Shown here: positions 56,355 to 64,000 of the stretch, in pieces
Numbering within the stretch: the stretch's first letter is position 1
Layout of the letters: each line of letters opens with the position of its first letter
Assembly (NCBI GenBank): GCA_949361645.1
Contig: OX442416.1
Coordinates: 13,191,540 to 13,255,539, forward strand
Length of the DNA stretch: 64,000 bases
Direction: 5' to 3'
Origin: Spongilla lacustris
Taxonomy: Eukaryota; Porifera; Demospongiae; Spongillida; Spongillidae
Translations under genes and position numbers: made by a program
Notes under the pieces: model-generated
Told to the model about the DNA's origin: nothing
Database searches by the model: none
What the model saw: only the letters and a program-made list of their open reading frames with translations

Positions 56355-56445
56355 AAAATATCGCGATCGCGGCGATTATCGCGGCGATTATCGCGATTAT
56401 CGCGGCGATTATCGCGATAATCGCCCATTAATCGCGCTAAACCCA
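56355..56445. repeat. ATTATCGCG/ATCGCGAT repeat cluster
   Basis: GGCGATTATCGCG-type words occur about six times in 85 bp, several forming ATCGCGAT palindromes. The CpG density is far above the surroundings. Confidence 0.85.
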
Positions 56446-56449
56446 AGCA

Positions 56450-59400
56450 CTGTTCTGTAAAGATGGCGTATCATACCGTATGTCATTAATGCCTCGCCCC
56501 CCAGGAGGGTGTATCACATGATTTTTCTTTAAATCACGAGATCCATGTAGCACAGTGCATGCAGTCGTTCAACTTGAGCTAGCTCGATCGATAAGTACGT
56601 TAGACTAGTGTGTGCATGTGCGCGCGCGCGCGTGTCTACATGTACTCAACTGTTGTAATATATGTGGTGTGTGTACAGGTATCAATACGTTGTTCTTTGC
56701 TTCTGGGTGCATGCAGCATGGTCTGTGATTACGTGTCTTGTTCTATGGCTAAATGCTTTTCTTCGAACCAGTGCTATAATGGAACACCGAATATAAAATG
56801 GCAGAATACCAATATTGGCAATAAATAATGAGTGCGTGCGTAGGACAAATGGTGTTCATTCTTCTATGAAACGGAACTAATAAAGACTATGATCTACTTG
56901 TATACATGTAAGTGTCCATTGCAATTCTATACCGGTGACATTTAGCTGGGATGGATGAATTTGTGTATTGTGTGTGTGTGTGGACACCAACATGCACTTT
57001 TGACTTACATGCAACTGATGCATTAGGCCACTCCGAACTGCACTTTAGTTTCCTGTCCACCCTTCCTCAAAAATATTTTAGCATGCAGCTGGGGATGGAA
57101 AACTAAAGTCGACTTTGGAGTGGCCTTACACCTATCCATGTGGTGTGGGTATACCTACACAGGTTAGCAGCGGGCTGTGTCTTCATGTATTTCAAAAGGT
57201 CTATGTATGTGAGCCTTGTCATTTTTGGCTATGTTTGTGTGTGTGTGTGTGGGTGTGTATGTGTACGTGTGTGGTTGTGCTTGTGTGTTGGTGTGGGTGT
57301 GTATGTGTAGGTGTGTGGTTGTGCTTGTGTGCAATGTAATAAGCTGTGTACATGTGTGCTGTGTATAGCTGTAAGCTGTGTGTGTGGTGTATGTGTGGTC
57401 TACAAAGTGTTCTGATATGCATGTGTATGCATGACTATGCATACATCAACATCCACATTTGGAACACATGTATATACTCATCCCGAAGTCCCATTTCTAC
57501 TATCCAGGGGTGGATGATGGGGGCTGTTGTCTATTGGCAAAGCCCTAGCACGCATGTGAAACTAGTAATTGTGCACCTAGAAACCTTGTAACACAGCACA
57601 CACAGAGCACATACACAAACTCACACATATATATTTATGCAAATACACGCACATCCATGCACACACATACACACATGGCACAACACTTTTTTTCTGTCAC
57701 ATGTAGCCTTTACCAAATGTCAAAGTATATGATACATCGTTCAAGGAAGGAAATTTAACAACAATGACATGTAAGCACATTTCAATTGTGGCTAATTTAT
57801 ACATGCAAGTGTTTTGTCAAAAATACGCAGCATTTTTTTTTAATGGAATCTCAGCCAAGACACTCCAATACCAAACAGGAGCTGTACAGAAGGTATGCAA
57901 TTATAGGTATTGTGACCTATATAATAATTATTAGTGCTTATGTGCAGGCATCCCATGCTGGTATGCAGCAGCTCAGCACATTACTGTTTTATTTGTTCTT
58001 TTAGATCTCCAGCATCTATTGCCTGCATTACGGCTAGAGTTCTCTTGGAGTCTGATTATTGACTGTGAGTGTATTGGGTTCACTGTTTTATAGCTGCACC
58101 TGGGGGTGTGGTCAGCCACTGAGTTAACTGACTTTAAAGCCTTGGATTGTTGTCAATAGTGTCTATAAGCTTAGGGTAACTTGCTGTTTTCAGTGCACAA
58201 TATTAAAGAACAGAATTGTGCAACTATTAGACCAATGTACACCATATCAGCCTACCTGTGTATTGCAGCTGTGCAGCAATCTGATTGAGATGCCTGTGGT
58301 GTGGGAAATTATGATAGCAGCTGACACAAGGTTTACACTGGAGTATGGAGTATATATTAAAGCTTGAGATGTTCCTGTTAATCACTGTTTTCTTTCTCAG
58401 GTGTCCATACTACTGTGCACCTAGAAATATGCATTAAACGCCACACACCAGGGTGTTACCTATAGCATTTTTTTTTTCAGCTTTCATAACTTTTATGATA
58501 GTTCTACCACCTAAATGAATATGATTTATGGTGACCCTAAAGGTTGGTATACATGGGACTTCCTGCATGCCTACTGCCTACATGTTGCATGCAAGTTCTG
58601 TAATTGTTTAGTTTACTGATGGTTTGCAGATTTGTCCAAATCAACTAGAAGTCGCCATGTATGCTGGCCTTTACACCTACCCCTGCTCCAGGCTCACACT
58701 ATGCACTTGATCTGTTCATGTCACTAGAGATTAAGGTATTATATGCTACTCTTGGGGAAATTATATTTTGGCTATGGGCTTATCCTCAAGTGTGGCTAAA
58801 CCAATCTGTCTGGTATGGCCCCCCCTTACCCTATCCTGGCCCCTTCCAGAAATGCTAGGGGCGCCATGTGGACAGCATCTCGATCTGGTCCACAGGCCAC
58901 AGCTTGTTGTGGGTGTGTCTTTGGGTGGATTGGGGGGTAAGGGGGGAGGGGGGCGTTTGGGCAGTCAGACCAGACTAATGTTATGTTGGCAGCAGGGGCC
59001 ATTGTGATCCATTAAGAATTACTCTTTAGCTAAGTTAATCCATTAGGTACATGGTCCATTTCATATGTGTGTATGTGTATGTGTTGTGCTAGTGGTCTGT
59101 ATGTGCCATTTCATTTACTCTATGCTGCCTACCCCCTCAGTAGGTTCCAATGTGACCTTCTCATTCAATGAGTGATATGAAGTTATATGAAATTATTCTG
59201 AAAAGTGTACTTTGATTCTTGTTGCCTTCGTGTGATGGTGCTTTTGTTATTGTAGTTGTATTACACATGGCTGTCCGATGTGTTGCATTGTTTTTTAAAA
59301 AGAGATTTTGTTGTACTATCAAACAAGTTTGATTATGATAGATTGGTGAAACCTAAGTTCGTCTACACAGAGAGCCATATATGCTGGATCACCTGTGTGT

Positions 59401-59640
59401 GCATGTGCCCTACATAGTGAGCCACTTACCTGCAGGCCACACCTCTTATGTAGGAGCCTCTAACACGTGACTCTAAACACACTCGAGGATTGTGAATGAT
59501 GGAAAGACTGTTCAGGCTATTGGTCTGGCCTGCAGGAGGGCAAGACAAAAGAAAAGAAAGAATACCAATGAAGGACATGTCTGACTTATTTAATTGTTTC
59601 TCATGTGCATCTCTTATTGCAATTAGGAATGTTGGCTGTC
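56450..59640. other. No supported gene; low-complexity and AT-rich DNA
   Basis: Contains a TG-rich stretch at 57230-57340 with a roughly 50-bp duplicated phrase (GTGTGTATGTGTAGGTGTGT), CA-rich stretches (57595-57680), and isolated splice-like sites without recognisable exons. Cys- and Val-rich frames here are products of the TG repeats. Confidence 0.5.
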
Positions 59641-59645
59641 ACTAG

Positions 59646-60930
59646 TAGAGGAAGCTAGATATCAACCTATAGTGAAAACCACACATCTCTCAATGTCATG
59701 ACCACTTGCTCAGTGTGCTGATACACTAGGCCAACAGCTATGCATGGTTTTACATAAGTGTCATTGGGTTCAGAGTGTCACAAAGGCATAGTTGGTCCCC
59801 AGGCCTTTCTTGAGGAAGCTAGATATCAACCTATAGTGAAAACCGCACATCTCCGGATGTCATGACCACTTGCTCAGTGTGCTGATACACTAGGCCAACA
59901 GTTATGCATGGTTTTACATAAGTATCATTGGGTTCAGAGTGTGTCACAAAGGCATAGTTGGTCCCCAGGCTATTTCTTGAGGAAGCTAGATATCAACCTA
60001 TAGTGAAAACCACACATCTCCTGATGTCATGACCACTTGCTCAGTGTGCTGATACACTAGGCCAACAGTTATGCATGATTTTACATAAGTGTCATTGGGT
60101 TCAGAGTGTGTCACAAAGGCACAGTTGGTCCCCAGGCCTTTCTTGAGGAAGCTAGATATCAACCTATAGTGAAAACCACACATCTCCTGATGTCATGACC
60201 ACTTGCTCAGTGTGCTGATACACTAGGCCAACAGTTATGCATTGTTTTACATAAGTGTCATTGGGTTCAGAGTGTGTCACAAAGGCACAGTTGGTCCCCA
60301 GGCCTTTCTTGAGGAAGCTAGATATCAACCTATAGTGAAAACCGCACATCTCCTGATGTCATGACCACTTGCTCAGTGTGCTGATACACTAGGCCAACAG
60401 TTATGCATGGTTTTACATAAGTGTCATTGGGTTCAGAGTGTGTCACAAAGGCACAGTTGGTCCCCAGGCCTTTCTTGAGGAAGCTAGATATCAACCTATA
60501 GTGAAAACTGCACATCTCCTGATGTCATGACCACTTGCTCAGTGTGCTGATACACTAGGCCAACAGTTATGCATGGTTTTACATAAGTGTCATTGGGTTC
60601 AGAGTGTGTCACAAAGGCACAGTTGGTCCCCAGGCCTTTCTTGAGGAAGCTAGATATCAACCTATAGTGAAAACTGCACATCTCCTGATGTCATGACCAC
60701 TTGCTCAGTGTGCTGATACACTAGGCCAACAGTTATGCATGGTTTTACATAAGTGTCATTGGGTTCAGAGTGTGTCACAAAGGCATAGTTGGTCCTCAGG
60801 CTATTTCTTGAGGAAGCTAGATATCAACCTATAGTGAAAACCGCACATCTCCTGATGTCATGACCACTTGCTCAGTGTGCTGATACACTAGGCCAACAGC
60901 TATGCATGGTTTTACATAAGTGCCATAGGG
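59646..60930. repeat. 166-bp satellite, about 7.7 tandem copies
   Basis: Unit begins GAGGAAGCTAGATATCAACC and ends CCCCAGGCCTTTCTT; copies are 166 bp (first ones a few bases shorter or longer) and about 97 percent alike by eye. A 61-codon minus-strand frame recurs in each unit at the same 166-bp step; as 166 is not a multiple of 3, the frames do not join into a protein. Confidence 0.95.
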
Positions 60931-60934
60931 GAAT

Positions 60935-61950
60935 CACTGATGGGATGTCAACCTGTAATGACTGACAACCAAACATGCATGCACTTGATCAATCATTATT
61001 CAATGAACACAAAATCCAATATCATAATATATAAGGCTATGCCTCGTTAATATTAAAGCTAATGTAAGCTGCAGCTTATAAGATTATCTTTCCTGCAAGA
61101 TGCTCCATTCCTGCTAGGATCGCTTATCATCGTGATCATGACGGCAATGGGGGCGGGGCACAATACATTGTAACCTACATGTACGCTGCGATTAGCTATA
61201 GGAAGCATCCTTGAGTTCAACTGTGCTGCGCGCTATTATATTTCGGTTGTTTAGAGTAAAAAGTCAGTGTGCAATCATATAAATGATTGTAGTTTTGTAG
61301 GGACCTGTTTGGATTGTCAATAATTCATAGTACTAGTCTTCGCGTGTATTAATACATGCATAAACATGCCGTAATGAATTGTTAACTTTGTATCAGTTAT
61401 GTTCAGTATTTAATGCTTTTACAAGGAATTATCTTTTACAAAGAAGAATAGATCTATGGTCCGAGCGTGCATGTGCACTGCACATATATTGGGGGAAGTT
61501 CCGAGTCACCAAAACCAGAATTGAATATTCATCACACCTACTGATATGAATCTGTTCTATGGGTGTTGACTACTATTGCCTTATACGGCTTACTAGACAA
61601 AATGCAGCTGGAATTGTAAACCACAAATGCTGAGATCATATTTCAGAAAGTTTGATTGCTCAGTACAAAATTGTAGCTTAGTAGTAGTTTCTCTAGGAAT
61701 TAGGGTGCTGGGGCCCAGCTAGGACACTTTATCAAGATTGGCTTCCCACTATTGCTGTGAGCCTGTCCAGAGTTCACATACATACAGGGTGTTGAACATA
61801 ACACTGGTCTGATTGATCTCCAGGGCCATCTGGCTAGGGACTTCCTACCTTTGTAATTAGGTAACAAAGGATCATTCAAATAAATAAAAATACAATCATA
61901 AATGGATGTTCGCACAATAAGTTGTCCATCAAGTACACAGTTCTACTCCA
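60935..61950. other. No supported gene
   Basis: AT-rich single-copy sequence between the satellite and the minisatellite. Short frames only. Confidence 0.5.
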
Positions 61951-61955
61951 GGGTG

Positions 61956-62475
61956 CTGTGTGGTGAGAGAAGGGTGTTGTGTGGGGAGATGGGTGCTGTG
62001 TGGGGAGATGGGTGCTGTGCGGGCAGAAGGGTGCTGTGTGGAGAGAGTGCTGTGTGTGGAGGGAGAAGGGTGCTATGTGGGGGAGAAGGGTGCTATGTGG
62101 GGGGAGAAGGGTGCTATGTGGGGGGAGAAGGGTGCTATGTGGGGGGAGAAGGGTGCTATGTGGGGGGAGAAGGGTGCTTCGTGTGGAGAGAGTGCTGTGT
62201 GTGGGAGTAGGGTGCTATGTGGGGGGAGAAGGGTGCTATGTGGGGAAGGGTGCTTCGTGTGGAGAGAGTGCTATGTGGGGGAGAAGGGTGCTTCGTGTGG
62301 AGAGAGTGCTATGTGGGGGAGAAGGGTGCTTCGTGTGGAGAGAGTGCTATGTGCGGGGAGAAAGGTGCTGTGTGGAGAGTGCGGGGAGAAGGGTGCTGTG
62401 TGGAGAGAGTGCTATGTGTGGGAGTAGGGTGCTATGTGGGAGGAGAAGGGTGCTTCGTGTGGAGAGAAGGGTACC
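61956..62475 (+). repeat. G-rich minisatellite (about 21-23-bp unit)
   Basis: GGGTGCTATGTGGGGGGAGA-type units in long succession, with GGGTGCTTCGTGTGGAGAGA and GTGCTGTGTGGAGAG variants forming higher-order steps of about 42 bp. All three plus frames stay open (Cys/Gly/Val-rich), an artefact of the repeat. Confidence 0.95.
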
Positions 62476-62484
62476 ATCACCCTA

Positions 62485-62603
62485 GCTGTGTTGACGCCGA
62501 GGAGTTCATGGGTTGCTTTTTGGATGGACTCCATGAGGAGATGGTGGCAGCTTGTCAGGCAGTCACTACAGTTGCTGGGAATGAACCAGGGGATAAGGCG
62601 TGA
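62485..62603 (+). CDS. USP10-like ubiquitin hydrolase exon (partial)
   Basis: Frame reads VDAEEFMGCFLDGLHEEMVA, then ACQAVTTVAGNEPGDKA and a stop. DAEEF/Y-x-G-x-x-L-x-GLHEEM is the block after the catalytic Cys region in USP10-type deubiquitinases, which remove ubiquitin from substrates. A CTAG acceptor-like site lies just before it, directly after the minisatellite. No catalytic Cys or His exon was found in the window and the expected preceding Gln is not encoded here, so it is either one exon of a gene with long introns extending outside the window or a stray fragment. Confidence 0.4.
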
Positions 62604-62609
62604 TAAAAC

Positions 62610-64000
62610 TGGTTACCATGGCAGTGCAATCTGCCCTCAAAATGGCTGGCTGAAGCCTGATACTCCAGCCAAACAGTCAGTTAACCTTATAAAACCCTCT
62701 ATGTCATTAACCACAACCCCAGGTGGGCATTAAAAAGGTCATATTTGATGATAATCTATTAGGTGGGTAAATGAAATGGCACAAAAGCTGATAATACAAC
62801 ATTAGTGGCATGGGCAACACAATCACACACACACACATACACACATTAATGTCTAATGTCCTGGGCTTGCTCTGAGGTGCAGGTATGGTTTAGCATTCTA
62901 GTGAAGTTCAACTGTTTTGCCACATTGTATACGTCCTTATCTGTTTCGGCCAAAGCTTTGAGGGCCTAATACCTCTTGCTGCTCTTACAGCAGGCACACG
63001 AAGCTTCTGGTACACAAGTTATTACTACTTTTAAATTACAGTGTACATTCACTGTACAGTGTACCTTCATTGTGGCTAGTTGCTGTAAGAGCAGTGAAAG
63101 GTATTAGGCCCTCAAAGTTTTGGCCCAACAGGTAAGGACTTATACACAGTTGAGCTTCACTACAGTGCTAAAACAACAGAACGCTTTGTTTCGCGTACCT
63201 CGCGATGTGCATATGTGTACCTCAGAGTAAGCTAAGGGCATAAGATAACACAAACACACACATGCACAAAAACACACACACTAGTTAGCAAAAGGCAACC
63301 CCAAGTAAGCTGAGGTCATTGGACCAATACAAACCACTGAGACACAATGGGTCCACTGATGGGGGATCATAGGGCTCAGGGAACACACAAACATGTACCT
63401 CTCCACTTTCCTGCAGTGCAGATTAGCAGAAAAGTACAGAAAATGTTTAATGACTTATCTGTGCCTATACCCTTCCAATACATCCCTCCCTCCCCCTTCC
63501 TTTGCAGTGCGGAAGGGTTGAGTTGGGGAGAAGGTTGAAGTATCAAGGCATCATAATAAGTTTGGATTCATATCAGCATAATGTCTGAATTGTACACCTC
63601 ACCTACATATACAAACACTGTACCCTGCATAGGTATTTGGGTGACTTACAGTCCTGATGAAGATGAGGACAGGGAATACATTTTGTAGTGTTACACATGT
63701 ATTTTGAGATTTCCAATAGTCACATTCAGGGTGCTGTTGTGGACAAGCAGCTGCCTGGTAGACAACATACAGTACATGTAAATGATCAAACTCACCACCC
63801 TTCTTGTGTGTATGCAAATCATTTCACTTGGCCCACGTGACAAAATTACTACCTATTTTTTATCTCGATCGCGCCTTTTCGCGGTCTGTCCAGACTGAAA
63901 GAGTGTTTGCTTTCATGCAGGTAGTAGCGCACCACCTCAAGCACAGGAGAGACATTGCGGCTTCGCTATGACACATGATACACAGATCGACGCAATTAAT
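62610..64000. other. No supported gene to the right edge
   Basis: Holds CA-rich patches and an inverted repeat. A possible exon CTTACAG|TCCTGATGAAGATG near 63652 is too short to assign. Confidence 0.45.
62948..63124. repeat. Inverted repeat, about 45-bp arms
   Basis: GGCCAAAGCTTTGAGGGCCT, AATACC and GCTGCTCTTACAGCA at 62948-62993 return inverted as TGCTGTAAGAGCAG, GGTATTAGGCCCTCAAAG at 63081-63124, spacer about 88 bp. Probably a small foldback element. Confidence 0.85.

Noticed and set aside
59998..60681. Four identical 61-codon frames on the minus strand
   Set aside because: They step at 166 bp, which is not a multiple of three, and follow the satellite; no joint protein is possible.
61902..62485. 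Cys/Gly-rich frames of 102-168 codons, like a Cys-rich repeat protein
   Set aside because: All three plus frames are open over the minisatellite, so openness reflects base composition. Only the last about 40 codons of one frame look like a real domain.
1..64000. tRNA, rRNA or other structured RNA genes
   Set aside because: No cloverleaf with A/B boxes or recognisable rRNA sequence was found by eye; a covariance-model scan could still find some.

Overview
The window is nuclear DNA of an early-branching animal, most likely a demosponge. The evidence is intron-split animal genes (a GABA-B-like receptor, a ZnT zinc transporter), an intronless cAMP-receptor-like GPCR of a type common in sponges, and very dense small DNA transposons, foldback elements and long poly(G) tracts. 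Coding density is low and most long open frames are shadows of repeats. Family assignments are from recall of conserved motifs; no database search was possible.

Layout. 0.3-4.7 kb (minus): seven exons of the ligand-binding domain of a GABA-B/mGlu-type receptor, whose 3' part lies beyond the left edge. 5-9.4 kb: a dead Ulp1-like protease, a 317-bp palindrome, a retroelement integrase scrap and an 8-bp-TSD transposon (6899-9357). 9.6-16.7 kb (minus): a nine-exon ZnT/SLC30-like gene with a complete 387-codon reading frame; its introns carry a short MITE and a 0.8-kb foldback element. 17-24 kb: repeats only, plus a 13-codon stub of a second copy of the GPCR that ends in a 200-N gap. 24.5-32.2 kb: retroelement nuclease fragments, a truncated RecQ-type helicase (plus) and, tail to tail with it, a broken DUF6589-like gene (minus).

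32-56 kb is a segmental-duplication cluster. One unit carries a relic coding segment and a gene for a small secreted Lys/Tyr-rich repeat protein. It occurs once inverted (about 32.4-40.5 kb) and twice in tandem on the plus strand (43.6-51.6 and 51.6-55.5 kb), with the intact GPCR gene (42.3-43.4 kb) between the arms. The three repeat proteins share a TATA box, a signal peptide and KPTY/KPSY heptads resembling mussel adhesive protein repeats. 56-64 kb holds a 166-bp satellite, a G-rich minisatellite and one USP10-like exon.

The most unusual structures are (i) a repeat class built from 32-33-bp units that form palindromes centred on CTAG and end in GGTGTC termini, seen with at least three different arm sequences, (ii) the KPTY/KPSY secreted protein trio, (iii) a ZnT-like protein lacking zinc-site histidines, and (iv) the RecQ/DUF6589 convergent pair. 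The paralogous units give natural empty sites that date and delimit several insertions.
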